DNA from: an uncultured Bacillota bacterium
Lineage (GTDB): Bacteria > Bacillota_I > Bacilli_A > RF39 > UBA660
Reading direction: 5' to 3'
DNA: 59,316 bases
NCBI GenBank assembly: GCA_958428295.1
Contig: CAUAFL010000010.1
Location: 1 to 59,316 of the forward strand
A program made the translations under genes and the position numbers. The stretch's first letter is position 1. Each line of letters begins with the position of its first letter. Below, piece by piece: positions 42,168 through 51,213 of this stretch. Below the pieces are notes generated by a model. That model was not told the DNA's origin. It saw only the letters and a list, made by a program, of their open reading frames with translations, and did not search any database.

Positions 42168-42883
42168 TCTTCAGCACCTTCCTTGTCTTTTTTAATTTGG
42201 CTATTATTCTTTTTGGAAGTAGCATTATTTTTGGTCATTACCTTTTTAGAAGTCTCACTTTTCTTATGCTCCTTTTTTTCCTTTTTATTTTCACTATATT
42301 CTTTATATAAGTAGATGTAACGAGCAAATAAAATTAGATACATCACCTCTAACAGCGATAAGACTACATTATCAAAGCTAATCGCAGCCATTAAGGACAC
42401 TACTAAATTAATAATTAGTAATCCCATGATTAAATAAAAGTACTGACCATTATTGATTTCTGCTAAAGGACTTACACTTATCTTTAATTCTTTTCCTAAC
42501 TCTGTATCACAGATAAAACTATAAATAAAATATAGGGTTAGTAGGATATTTAACGCGAGATTAATAAGTGATGCTAAACCAAATGATTGAAAAACAGTGA
42601 AAAAACTGGCAACAGACATCAATAAGTATAAAATGGCCATAATGACATTCAAATAATCAAAATAACGTTTTCCAGTTTTGGTTCTAATTAGAATAAAATA
42701 TGCCAAAGCGATTACATAAATACTATTATAATTAAAAATTGAGCGTAAAATCTCTGCGGCACCTAAATGATTTTGAATTGCAAATGATTGTGATAAAACA
42801 ATAATGATAATAAGTAAGCCCGTCATGATATAAGTAATAATATTAGGACTATCAAACCATTCTTTTTCGTTAGTATTTTTCAA
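42164..42883 (-). CDS. Multi-pass membrane protein with charged tail
   Basis: A 239-aa protein with six or so hydrophobic segments in the first 190 residues, then a strongly charged cytoplasmic tail (KEYSENKKEKKEHKK and a further Lys-rich run). The likely start is TTG at 42883 with AAGGTGA five bases upstream; a GTG three codons earlier overlaps that site. It is the first gene of the three-gene operon down to 40780. I do not recognise a family. Confidence 0.7.
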   Translation of the reverse strand: MKNTNEKEWFDSPNIITYIMTGLLIIIIVLSQSFAIQNHLGAAEILRSIFNYNSIYVIALAYFILIRTKTGKRYFDYLNVIMAILYLLMSVASFFTVFQSFGLASLINLALNILLTLYFIYSFICDTELGKELKISVSPLAEINNGQYFYLIMGLLIINLVVSLMAAISFDNVVLSLLEVMYLILFARYIYLYKEYSENKKEKKEHKKSETSKKVMTKNNATSKKNNSQIKKDKEGAEE

Positions 42884-43074
42884 AAGTATCACCTTCCTCT
42901 TTATTTTATTTTAATTATAACACAAATTATGTCAAAAAAACTAGATAAATCACATTGATAAAAATAATTTAAAAATCTCTTTTTCTTATCATCACTATAA
43001 CAAACAGAAAATATGTTCGTCAACTATCCCTTAACAATTTGGTTATTTTCTTTTTACTATTTTATTCTTAATAC

Positions 43075-43098
43075 AAAAAAAGTGGATTTTCCACTTTA
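43075..43098 (-). terminator. Terminator of the ezrA operon
   Basis: Minus-strand AAAGTGGA-AAA-TCCACTTTTTTT: perfect stem and T7 overlapping the last codons of the prepilin-like gene. Confidence 0.9.
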
Positions 43099-43734
43099 TG
43101 CTGAGGTTTTTAATTTTTTTATAATTGTCTTTTCACGATACATTGTCTGCTTTTTCACTGGATATTCTTTTCCTATTTCAGCTACACTTTGAAAGTTTTC
43201 TAATAGTTTTTGATTTACTATTGCAATAAATAAGGCTTCCTCTTCTGCTTCTTTCAAAACTTTTTGTCCATCAATTACTAAATTATAGACGGTTTTAGTT
43301 TCATATGATTTTTTGGGTTTGGTAGTTGTCCACTTTCCAACATGATAAATTGCTGTGACCTCATCTGTTAGACGATGGTTATCAATTAAATAGTCACCAC
43401 ACTGTAAAGTGACATACCTTTCACTATTTTTAAAAACCACTTTAGAAGCATAAGAATCACAGCCATCCTTGGCTGAGAAGGGATTTTTAATAGCAGAAAT
43501 TAAGCCTTGTTCTTGCATTTGATAAAGATATACACTCTCTTGATTTGTCTCATTTTCTATATTAATGGCATTTAAAGCCATGATTTTAGCGTTATACTGA
43601 AATATTTGATAGCGTTCTAAATTTATGTTATTGAGGGTTAATAATAATAAAATGGTTGCTAAGATAAGACAAACTACGGAAACAGTTAAAAATTCGTAGG
43701 CTCCAAAACCAGCTTCAGTCTTTTTTCTTTTCAT
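43096..43734 (-). CDS. Prepilin-like single-helix protein after ezrA
   Basis: A 212-aa protein whose N-terminus matches a type IV prepilin: short basic leader MKRKKTEAG, then FGAYEFLTVSVVCLILA, with the cut expected between Gly9 and Phe10 and Glu at position +5 of the mature protein, followed by about 20 hydrophobic residues. The remainder (about 45-212) is extracellular and has two Cys pairs' worth of candidates (CDSY, CGDY). The start overlaps the end of ezrA by 20 bases, so it is coupled to it. No prepilin peptidase, pilus ATPase or membrane platform gene is in the window. Confidence 0.7.
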   Translation of the reverse strand: MKRKKTEAGFGAYEFLTVSVVCLILATILLLLTLNNINLERYQIFQYNAKIMALNAINIENETNQESVYLYQMQEQGLISAIKNPFSAKDGCDSYASKVVFKNSERYVTLQCGDYLIDNHRLTDEVTAIYHVGKWTTTKPKKSYETKTVYNLVIDGQKVLKEAEEEALFIAIVNQKLLENFQSVAEIGKEYPVKKQTMYREKTIIKKLKTSA

Positions 43735-45433
43735 AGGCTGTAAGTTTTCTTTCTATATTTTCGTCTACTAATTTAATGGTTTTTAAACTAAGGTTGAGAG
43801 AAGTTTTATAATCCCCTTTAAAAAATAAATTTTCTGCCCTCAACAAGCCCTCTTCAATTTCTCGATCAATACTACGGTACCGATTACCATAGATGATGAG
43901 CATTTCACTTACTTCCGCAGTCTTAATCATCTCAACAGTTGTATTATAGAGTTTTAGGACTAAATCACGTGCTGTATCAACACGGGTATTTAATACCTTA
44001 ATGACAATTGGTTTTTTAGATAACTCTTTTACTACTTCTTGAATCGCTTCATTTGCCTCTGCTAATTCCACAAAGTAGTGATTACTGATGATGGGGAGTT
44101 TATATTCCCGCATTTTTTCTTTACACTGCTTTAGGATATGATCAATTTCTAATAACTGTTCACGCGCCCGTTGTTCATCCTCATACATATTTCCAAGGGA
44201 TTTAAGGGCAACATCCAGTGTACTTTCTACTTGCTTTAACTGACCTGTTAAATCTTCAATTTCTTTTACAACAACCGAATAAGGCGTAGCTTTGGTTTTC
44301 ACTTTTTCACTAGTTTTTTTGTATTCATCCTTAATTACCGTTAAATCTTTATTAACTTCATAGATAATCTTAATATCTTCTTCATTAAGATCATACATAT
44401 TTTTTATGTCCTCTAATTGATCATAAATATCCGTTACCAATTTACTAGTTTTCTTTAGTTTTTTGGCAAAATCTTGGCTAGATTCTTCATACAGTTTTTT
44501 GGATAGGCGTTCTTTCTCGAAATCAACGAAGATACTGTCTAAATAATCTAAAATTGTTTTAAGTTCAAACATACAATCTTCTAAATTGAGAACCTTAATA
44601 CGGTCTAATATAATGTCGACATTTTTTCTGGATTCGTTTAAGTTGTAATCTAAATTTAGATATTCCAAAGGGTAGCCTTTAGTGGTCATATCCTTCGCTG
44701 TATCCTCAATTTCCTTGAGTCGTTTAGGGAGCAATTGCTTACACATTAACATTAAATCTGGTACTTCTTCAATGACAATTTCCATATGCTCGATCATTGT
44801 ATCAAGTGCTTTCACAATATGCACTACTTCACTATAATCATTCGCTTCCATTGAAGTTTCAAATTCTAGAAAACGCTTTTCGATATTTTCTAATTGTAAT
44901 TCAATGGCCTCAGCCATTTCTTCATATAAACTTTTATGTTCTATGTATTCTTTGTTTAAATGACGGTATTTGGTTTTTAGTTTAGTAATAATACTGCGAT
45001 ATTTTTCTTCACTAAGAGTAATTTCTTTAATTTGATCTAACAAATCATCTGCTTGCTCCCGAATTTTATAAACCGCCATCTCACATTTAGCAATTCTAAA
45101 TTTTGCTGTTTTATATTCTTTTTTTTCAATTAGCGTATCAAGTTCAATTAACATGTCATCAACTTTAGGCAATTGGTCATTTTTTATAAAATCAAATTTA
45201 TCTTGCCACTTTTGATATTTTTCTTCCATCTTTTCATTTTTTATAATTGGTTCTAGTTTCGATAATTCCAATAAAACGGGAGTACTACCAATTAAGTTTT
45301 TTTCACGATCTAACTCATCACATATATGCAAGAAATAGTTTTTTCTTTTTCTTTTTCCAACGAAAAAAACAACTAGCGCCAAAATGATTACCACTAAGAC
45401 AATGGTTATTATGAGCAAATTTTTTCCTGGCAT
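43715..45433 (-). CDS. ezrA: Septation ring formation regulator EzrA
   Basis: A 572-aa EzrA. One N-terminal transmembrane helix (about 5-25) followed by RKRKNYFLHICDELD, then long helical spectrin-like repeats to the C-terminus, as in Bacillus EzrA (562 aa). EzrA binds FtsZ and penicillin-binding proteins and limits Z-ring number. Ribosome binding site AGAGGTGATGG precedes the start. It shares a transcript with the prepilin-like gene. In Bacillus ezrA is near rpsD and tyrS, and the same neighbourhood is present here. Confidence 0.95.
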   Translation of the reverse strand: MPGKNLLIITIVLVVIILALVVFFVGKRKRKNYFLHICDELDREKNLIGSTPVLLELSKLEPIIKNEKMEEKYQKWQDKFDFIKNDQLPKVDDMLIELDTLIEKKEYKTAKFRIAKCEMAVYKIREQADDLLDQIKEITLSEEKYRSIITKLKTKYRHLNKEYIEHKSLYEEMAEAIELQLENIEKRFLEFETSMEANDYSEVVHIVKALDTMIEHMEIVIEEVPDLMLMCKQLLPKRLKEIEDTAKDMTTKGYPLEYLNLDYNLNESRKNVDIILDRIKVLNLEDCMFELKTILDYLDSIFVDFEKERLSKKLYEESSQDFAKKLKKTSKLVTDIYDQLEDIKNMYDLNEEDIKIIYEVNKDLTVIKDEYKKTSEKVKTKATPYSVVVKEIEDLTGQLKQVESTLDVALKSLGNMYEDEQRAREQLLEIDHILKQCKEKMREYKLPIISNHYFVELAEANEAIQEVVKELSKKPIVIKVLNTRVDTARDLVLKLYNTTVEMIKTAEVSEMLIIYGNRYRSIDREIEEGLLRAENLFFKGDYKTSLNLSLKTIKLVDENIERKLTAYEKKKD

Positions 45434-45540
45434 CTCCCCATCACCTCTATTGTACTTATCATATCATAATCCGCTATGTTAATCCAGTTCTTTTAGAAAA
45501 ATCATATTTCTTAGTGATAATAAAGTTTCCCTTTTGTGAC

Positions 45541-45569
45541 TTGACAACAAGCAACTTTCATATTATTAT
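45541..45569 (+). promoter_or_regulatory. rpsD promoter
   Basis: TTGACA (45541-45546), 17 bases, TATTAT (45564-45569), about 168 bases before the rpsD start codon. Confidence 0.85.
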
Positions 45570-45576
45570 AGTACTT

Positions 45577-45737
45577 GCAGATTATCTTTAACAGCAAAGT
45601 TTTACCTTAGTTAATGTGTTTTTGAAAGTTTGAAAGTAACTTTTCTTGCTGTGAAGTGAAATGACAGATAAAACACCCTAATTAAGTGTTGAAAACAAGG
45701 GGAAGATAACTAGTAATAAGAGAAAGGAGTAAAGATT
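45577..45737 (+). promoter_or_regulatory. Long rpsD leader, probable S4 autoregulation site
   Basis: About 160 untranslated bases separate the promoter from rpsD. In Bacillus the rpsD leader folds into a structure bound by S4 to block translation; the length and position fit the same role. Candidate pairing segments exist (for example AAAGTTTGAAAGTAACTTT), but I have not drawn the pseudoknot, so the assignment is by analogy. Confidence 0.5.
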
Positions 45738-46340
45738 ATGTCAAGATATACAGGACCTAGTTATAAACAAGCACGTCGTGTTGGATTTTCTATTAGTGAA
45801 ACAGGGAAAGAACTTGCAAAACGTCCCTATGGACCTGGTCAACATGGGCAAGGTAGAAAGGGAAAACCAAGTGATTATTCTATTCAATTAAAGGAAAAAC
45901 AAAAGGTTCGTTTTATGTATGGGATGAACGAAAGACAGTTTAGAAAAACCTTTAATGAAGCAGCGAAAATGAGCGGTGTTCACGGTACTAATTTTTTAAT
46001 TTTACTTGAATCACGCCTTGATAATTTAGTATATCGTCTAGGCTTTGCCTCTACAAGAAGAGGTGCTAGACAATTAGTTAACCATGGTCATATTACAGTA
46101 GATGGTAAGAAAGTAGACATTCCTTCTTATCGCGTAAAACCAGGTAGTAAAATTGCCTTAAAAGAAAATTCTAAAGATCACAAGGCAGCACTTGAAGCGT
46201 TAACTAAAGTGACAAAACGTGTTGAGTATGTAACATATGATGAAAATAAATTAGAAGGTACTTATGTTAGATATCCTGAAAGAAATGAACTTAATATGGA
46301 TATTAACGAATCGCTAATCGTAGAATTTTATAATAAGTAA
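45738..46340 (+). CDS. rpsD: 30S ribosomal protein S4
   Basis: A 200-aa S4 protein: N-terminal MSRYTGPSYKQARRVGFS, GPGQHGQGRKGKPSDY, and the S4 RNA-binding domain (LESRLDNLVYRLGFASTRRGARQLVNHGHI, in parts at about 93-122). It nucleates assembly of the small subunit body. It lacks the zinc-binding Cys set of some S4 forms. AAAGGAG precedes the ATG. Strong promoter and terminator make it a single-gene unit. Confidence 0.98.
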   Translation: MSRYTGPSYKQARRVGFSISETGKELAKRPYGPGQHGQGRKGKPSDYSIQLKEKQKVRFMYGMNERQFRKTFNEAAKMSGVHGTNFLILLESRLDNLVYRLGFASTRRGARQLVNHGHITVDGKKVDIPSYRVKPGSKIALKENSKDHKAALEALTKVTKRVEYVTYDENKLEGTYVRYPERNELNMDINESLIVEFYNK

Positions 46341-46341
46341 A

Positions 46342-46368
46342 AAAAACTGTGAGATACACAGTTTTTTT
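46342..46368. terminator. rpsD terminator
   Basis: AAAAACTGTG-AGATA-CACAGTTTTTTT: perfect 10-bp stem, T7; works for both convergent genes. Confidence 0.93.
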
Positions 46369-46768
46369 ATACCTTAATAGTCCTAGTTTTATTTTTACTA
46401 CTCTGAGCAATTATTTTTAGGATAGACGGTTCCGCCACTAAAAGAATCGTTTTATCAGGATAAGTTTTTTCAATAAACGTTAAAAAGTTCTTAATCCTTT
46501 TTTCCACAGCAACGGTGGCTTCATTTTCTACTGGATGATTTAAACGCTGATCACGATCAATTATCATTTGTTGTCCTACTACCAGAAAAGCACTACTATA
46601 TTCTTGTATACGTTGGGCTGTAAAACAATAATCAAAGTGTACTTTAGGAAAGTTCATTCTACATAATTTTGCCTGCTGTATACCCCTATTAGAAAGGGGT
46701 GGATTTCCTTTATATAGATTAGGATCATCAGCTTCTACCGCAAAAGGAGATAAAAGATAGATTGTCAT
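46367..46768 (-). CDS. Degenerate histidine-phosphatase-like protein
   Basis: A 133-aa protein with the outline of the phosphoglycerate-mutase/histidine phosphatase fold: MTIYLLSPFAVEAD at the start, NPPLSNRGIQQAKL, then FDYCFTAQRIQE and ILLVAEPSIL. In active enzymes the first strand ends in RHG and a late strand in SHG. Here these read SPF and AEP, so both catalytic His are missing, and it cannot work as a phosphatase by the usual route. It is also short. The ATG overlaps the upstream gene's stop (ATGA), so the two act in one operon. It may be a binding protein. Confidence 0.65.
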   Translation of the reverse strand: MTIYLLSPFAVEADDPNLYKGNPPLSNRGIQQAKLCRMNFPKVHFDYCFTAQRIQEYSSAFLVVGQQMIIDRDQRLNHPVENEATVAVEKRIKNFLTFIEKTYPDKTILLVAEPSILKIIAQSSKNKTRTIKV

Positions 46769-48069
46769 GAGTGATAACCTAATTTCTTGCCCTTTTTATC
46801 CACTTCTAAGAAATAACTTTTTAAATCTTTATTATTGCCGCCTAATTCTTTTGAGGAAGTTTGACCAATGATCGTATAACCTTTCTTAGTAGCTAATAAA
46901 TCACTGAAATAAATATCTCGGCTGCCTTTCATTTCCTTTTTAACGATTGTTTCCCCATCTTCTTCATATTTAGCAAAAAGACCACTATAACGAAAAACAT
47001 TTAAGGCTTCGTTTGATTCTTTTTCATCTTTTTTAGCACTATGACCAATCGCAATTATTTTACTACCATCCACCAACACTTTGTTAAAACGAGCTGATTT
47101 ATTTTGACGATAGGTTTTTTCAAATAAAATATTGCCTTCTTGATCATATTTTACTAATAAAGCCTGTGTAATTTTATCTTTATCTTCAGCATCATTATTC
47201 ATCGTTTTTCCGCCAACAACAACATAATTTTCTCCTATTTTAGCAAGAGAACTAAAACCGACTGTATCAGTATACTCATAATTTTTAACAAATTCTTGTT
47301 TACCATCTAATGTGTATTTAGCAAAGATTCCATAACGAGTGGCATCTTTTCCCACAATATAAATAGCCTCTTCTTCTACTAATAAATCACTAAAAATACC
47401 CGATTTGCTTCCTCCATAATTAGTCCGCCATATTTCGTTCAAGTTTTCATCATACTTAATCATGATGCCACCGCCATTGGGATCGTTACCGATCGTCATA
47501 TTCTCTAAAATACTTTGTCCAATAACAAGATAGCCATCCTCCACTACTGCTACTTTAGTAAATTTAGTATTTCCTAAAATTTGTAAGGTTTTACTTTGCT
47601 GCTGATCTCCATCTTTATTGTAGAGGACTAATAAACCATCCATTGTTTTTTCTTCAATTTGCTGACTTGTCTTTTGAACTGCTCCAACAGCAATATAACC
47701 ATTATCAATTTCCTTGACATCATAAAAATAGGAATTGAAGCCTTTCGTATAAGCTTTTTCAAAAACTACTTGTTGTTTTTCATTATATTTTACTAGTTTG
47801 GCCTTTTCATAACCTTTAGTATACTTATTATATTTACTGTGTTTAAAGTCACTACTACCTACGGCAATATAACCATCTTTAATTTTTTCCATAGCCCCTA
47901 AGGTATCTATATAGGATTGGCCCTTTTCATTCGTTAAGGCTTTATAAGCAATATAAATTCCCTCTACCAATAACACTATTACACAAAGGACAATCATTAT
48001 TTTTAATATTTTAATTGTCCGATCCTTTTTTGCTGAAGTTGTTTTTTCAAGTTTTTTTTGTTTTACCAT
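46765..48069 (-). CDS. Membrane-anchored beta-propeller-like repeat protein
   Basis: A 434-aa protein: Lys-rich cytoplasmic start, one transmembrane helix (about 21-45), then about seven repeats of roughly 55 residues in which YIAVGSS-, YLVIGQS-, YIVGKD-, YVVVGGK- and IIAIGHS-like strands alternate with LVKYDEKGN-like turns. This is a beta-propeller-like pattern on the outside of the cell, of a type common in Firmicutes surface proteins. AGAGGTAG precedes the ATG. Followed in an overlapping operon by the dead phosphatase-like protein. No ligand can be named. Confidence 0.8.
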   Translation of the reverse strand: MVKQKKLEKTTSAKKDRTIKILKIMIVLCVIVLLVEGIYIAYKALTNEKGQSYIDTLGAMEKIKDGYIAVGSSDFKHSKYNKYTKGYEKAKLVKYNEKQQVVFEKAYTKGFNSYFYDVKEIDNGYIAVGAVQKTSQQIEEKTMDGLLVLYNKDGDQQQSKTLQILGNTKFTKVAVVEDGYLVIGQSILENMTIGNDPNGGGIMIKYDENLNEIWRTNYGGSKSGIFSDLLVEEEAIYIVGKDATRYGIFAKYTLDGKQEFVKNYEYTDTVGFSSLAKIGENYVVVGGKTMNNDAEDKDKITQALLVKYDQEGNILFEKTYRQNKSARFNKVLVDGSKIIAIGHSAKKDEKESNEALNVFRYSGLFAKYEEDGETIVKKEMKGSRDIYFSDLLATKKGYTIIGQTSSKELGGNNKDLKSYFLEVDKKGKKLGYHS

Positions 48070-48093
48070 TTTATCTACCTCTTTTTAATCCTA

Positions 48094-49326
48094 TCATTTT
48101 TCTAAACATTCGACAATAAAATATTTCTTTTTTCCACGTCGTACCACGATGTATTTCTCTTCCATTGCTATTTTTCTAGATACGATCAAATTGGTATCCG
48201 TGATCTTTTGACCATTGATCATAATACTATTGTTTGTTAAAAATTCTCGAGCCTCTCTTTTACTCTTACAAATTTCCATAGTTACGAGAAAATCTACAAC
48301 ATTCATCTCTTGTAATAAGTTTTTTCTAGGTAGTCCTTTAAATGCCTGTTCGATTTCTGCTGCCGTTAACTGTTCTATTTTACCATTAAATAGCGTGTGA
48401 CTAATCTTTTCAGCCTCTAAAAAGGCTTCTTCCCCATGAATAAAGGTAATTACTTCTCGTGCCAAAATTTTATGTGCCAAGCGTTCTTCTTTATTAGCTT
48501 CAAATTTTTGGGCAATAGTCTTGATTTCTTCAGGAGATAGAAAAGTTAAAAACTTTAAATAGTCCACTACTTTTTCATCTTCCGTATTAATTAAGAATTG
48601 ATACATCTCATAAGGTGTAGTCTTATTTTTATCAAGCCACAGAGCACCTCCTTCACTTTTGCCAAATTTTGTTCCATCAGCCTTAGTTAATAGAGGCATA
48701 GTAAACCCATACGCTTCCTGACCCGTTTTTTTACGAATTAAATCAATACCAGCAGTAATATTTCCCCATTGATCTTGCCCCGCAACTTGTAAAGTACACT
48801 GCTCTTGTTCATATAGATGTAAAAAATCTACGGCTTGTAACATCATATAGGAAAATTCTGTATACGTAATTCCACTATCCAAACGTCTTCTTACAATATC
48901 TTTATCGAGCATATAATTAATATTAAAATACTTACCATAATCACGTAAAAAGTCTAGAATATTAATTCCTTTTAACCAGTCATAGTTATTAACGACGCGA
49001 AAGCCAAATAGCGTTTCTGCTTGGTGCTTTAAACAAGCAAAGTTATGCGCTACCTGTTCCTTAGTAATCATAGGGCGCTCAGCTGTTGGTTTGGGATCAC
49101 CGATAAGTCCAGTTCCTCCACCCACTAATAAAATTGGATGATGACCAGCATTTTTTAGTCGTTTTGAGATAAGAAATGAAGAAAAATGCCCTATATGGAG
49201 ACTATCACCAGTAGGATCTGTTCCAATATAAAAAGTTAAGCCTCCTTTATTTAATTTCTCTTTTAATGTGGGTGAGGATATATCTTTTATTAATCCCCGC
49301 CATTGTAATTCCTCATACAACGTCAT
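48094..49326 (-). CDS. tyrS: Tyrosyl-tRNA synthetase
   Basis: A 410-aa class I synthetase that charges tRNA-Tyr. HIGH motif at residues 44-47 (GDSLHIGHF), the tyrosine site in YIGTDPTG and GQDQWGNI, a KFGKS form of the KMSKS loop, and a C-terminal S4-like domain (SKREAREFLTNNSIMINGQ). The length matches the Bacillus enzyme. AAGGAGG precedes the ATG. Expression is controlled by the T-box upstream. ezrA, rpsD and tyrS lie close together, as in Bacillus. Confidence 0.97.
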   Translation of the reverse strand: MTLYEELQWRGLIKDISSPTLKEKLNKGGLTFYIGTDPTGDSLHIGHFSSFLISKRLKNAGHHPILLVGGGTGLIGDPKPTAERPMITKEQVAHNFACLKHQAETLFGFRVVNNYDWLKGINILDFLRDYGKYFNINYMLDKDIVRRRLDSGITYTEFSYMMLQAVDFLHLYEQEQCTLQVAGQDQWGNITAGIDLIRKKTGQEAYGFTMPLLTKADGTKFGKSEGGALWLDKNKTTPYEMYQFLINTEDEKVVDYLKFLTFLSPEEIKTIAQKFEANKEERLAHKILAREVITFIHGEEAFLEAEKISHTLFNGKIEQLTAAEIEQAFKGLPRKNLLQEMNVVDFLVTMEICKSKREAREFLTNNSIMINGQKITDTNLIVSRKIAMEEKYIVVRRGKKKYFIVECLEK

Positions 49327-49344
49327 ATTAATTCCTCCTTATAA

Positions 49345-49545
49345 CAAAAAAATCCCTATCATTTAAGGACGGAAATGCCCGCGGTACCACCTTATTTCAT
49401 AGAGACTATGCACTTATGTTAGATTAACGCTCTAACAAACGCTTTTCTCCCAATGTGTAATTCATCCTAGAAATTTTCTTAGTTTACACCACCCACTAAG
49501 TCTCTTATTAAAATTTTCTAGTCTTACTTTCATCTTTCCTCGAAA
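49345..49545 (-). promoter_or_regulatory. Tyr T-box leader of tyrS
   Basis: The minus strand carries the T-box core GGTGGTACCGCGG (49379-49391), stem I with AAGAGACTTAGTGGGTGGTG in its 5' part, a candidate specifier TAC in GAATTACAC, and a final terminator stem ending in T7 (about 49347-49370). Uncharged tRNA-Tyr should pair with the specifier and the T-box bulge to stop termination and raise tyrS expression. Confidence 0.92.
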
Positions 49546-49568
49546 ATCTAATTTTACTATATCATATT

Positions 49569-51140
49569 TTACGTAGCTTTGGAAGTATTTTTCTTTTTTA
49601 TATAAATCTTGGCTTCTTCTCCTGCAATCATTATCTTAGCTTTACATTCTGGTGTTGGTAATATTTTTTTTAAATATTCGGCATCGGGGATTCGAACGGA
49701 AAAATCTTCATTTTGTAGATACGTATTTTCGCCCGGTAAAGCAGTCAATAATACTTGTTGTTTCTCAGCCGTTGCCTCTCTAAAAGTATCACTTTTAATA
49801 ATATTTCTAATTTCTTTAGCGCGCTTTACCGTTTGGACATCTTTCAATTTATTAATTACTTGTTCAACTACCGATTGATCATACCCTTGTAAAAGTGTTA
49901 TTGTTTGATAATGAATTTTTTGCTGTTTCTTTTTAACATCTTGCGATAGTAGCAAGTCATATTGTTCTTTGTGGGGACTATCATTGACTATTTTATAAAA
50001 TTTAGTGACGGAATGATTTTTAAAGTAAGCACTTCGAACAGCAATTTGGTGGGCCTGATCCTCTTTGGAATAGTGAGTCAAATAGGCTAAATATGATTCT
50101 AAAACTTCCTCTTTTATTTCTTTTGCTTCTAATTGACTAGAAATTCTTCTAAGAGCTTTAATTTTACTAGCCATTAGTGAAGGTGATCCTTCTGACTTTA
50201 AAAAATCATTAATAATATTAAATTGTTCAAATGAAAGGCGATGATTTGGGCAATCCCCTAATAAATAGTTGGTTTTGATAAAATGACATTTTTCCTCTTC
50301 TTCAGATTGAAACCCATATAAGTCTTCTAATAGTGTTTCTTGTCGATAATCACCTATCTGCCAAAAAGCATCTGTTAATAGCAAGTTATAAAAACTAGAG
50401 GGAAGATCTTTGGTTATTTCTCTTTCTTTATTTGATAAATAATCAAGCACTGGTTGAACATTATTTTGTGTTAAATTCACTAAAAAGGTCCTAAATGTAG
50501 TAGATAGTTCAGAAGTCAAAATCCTTTTATCTCTTATATAAGTATAGAAACTATCAGGTAGTTTTCTTAGTAAATGACTATAATCACTTTCAACAAGAGA
50601 TATCCCCTCTTGCTGGGCAACTTTTACAATTAGTGGTACTAAACGGCAACGATCTAGTTTTGTTACTTCTGTTGTTCCATTTTTAATATAACAATCTAAT
50701 GCCCCAAGCTCCATCATACTTAAACTTATTAATTCCCCGATTTCAAAATCTTCGGTAGTCTCTTTTTCTTTTACTGAAGTATTTAAAATTAAATTAGCTA
50801 ATTGGTAATTTTTATGTTTATAACAATAAAAATAAAAATCATCCAATTTATTTACCGGTGAAATATCAGGACGAAAACAAAAAACTTCTAATTTTTTTTC
50901 TACTAAAGACGTTGCTAAAGAAAAGTTTCCAAAATCTAAAGCTTGTTGCATTGTCTCACCAATAGATTTTCGCTTATCATCAGCTAATGAGGAAAGTTCG
51001 TTTTTCTTAGTTGTATAAAATTGCAATTCATTATTATGAAAGATCATTTTATTTGAATAGTGACTAACTAAATCAGGCCAATTCTTTTTAAAAAAGTGCA
51101 TCATAGCCATATTTTTTATTTTGAAAGTTAAATTGCGCAT
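49569..51140 (-). CDS. Unknown 523-aa helical protein
   Basis: A large soluble protein I do not recognise. Almost the whole chain predicts as helix, with leucine spacing like alpha-solenoid repeats (for example SLATSLVEKKLEV, YQLANLILNTSV). The last 80 residues include a beta-like stretch (AKIMIAGEEAKIYIKKK). No signal peptide or membrane helix. GAGGAA precedes the ATG. It lies alone between YtxH and tyrS, with short gaps to both. It could be a scaffold, but there is no evidence for any specific role. Confidence 0.85.
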   Translation of the reverse strand: MRNLTFKIKNMAMMHFFKKNWPDLVSHYSNKMIFHNNELQFYTTKKNELSSLADDKRKSIGETMQQALDFGNFSLATSLVEKKLEVFCFRPDISPVNKLDDFYFYCYKHKNYQLANLILNTSVKEKETTEDFEIGELISLSMMELGALDCYIKNGTTEVTKLDRCRLVPLIVKVAQQEGISLVESDYSHLLRKLPDSFYTYIRDKRILTSELSTTFRTFLVNLTQNNVQPVLDYLSNKEREITKDLPSSFYNLLLTDAFWQIGDYRQETLLEDLYGFQSEEEEKCHFIKTNYLLGDCPNHRLSFEQFNIINDFLKSEGSPSLMASKIKALRRISSQLEAKEIKEEVLESYLAYLTHYSKEDQAHQIAVRSAYFKNHSVTKFYKIVNDSPHKEQYDLLLSQDVKKKQQKIHYQTITLLQGYDQSVVEQVINKLKDVQTVKRAKEIRNIIKSDTFREATAEKQQVLLTALPGENTYLQNEDFSVRIPDAEYLKKILPTPECKAKIMIAGEEAKIYIKKKNTSKAT

Positions 51141-51194
51141 AGTTATTCCTCGTTTCTTGTTTTATTGTAGCTAAGAAACGTTATAATTGCAACA

Positions 51195-51213
51195 AAAAAA
51201 AGACCGAAGTCTT
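51195..51213 (-). terminator. Terminator of the YtxH operon
   Basis: Minus-strand AAGAC-TTCG-GTCTT and T8; the UUCG tetraloop makes it very stable. It overlaps the last codon of ytxH. Confidence 0.93.
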
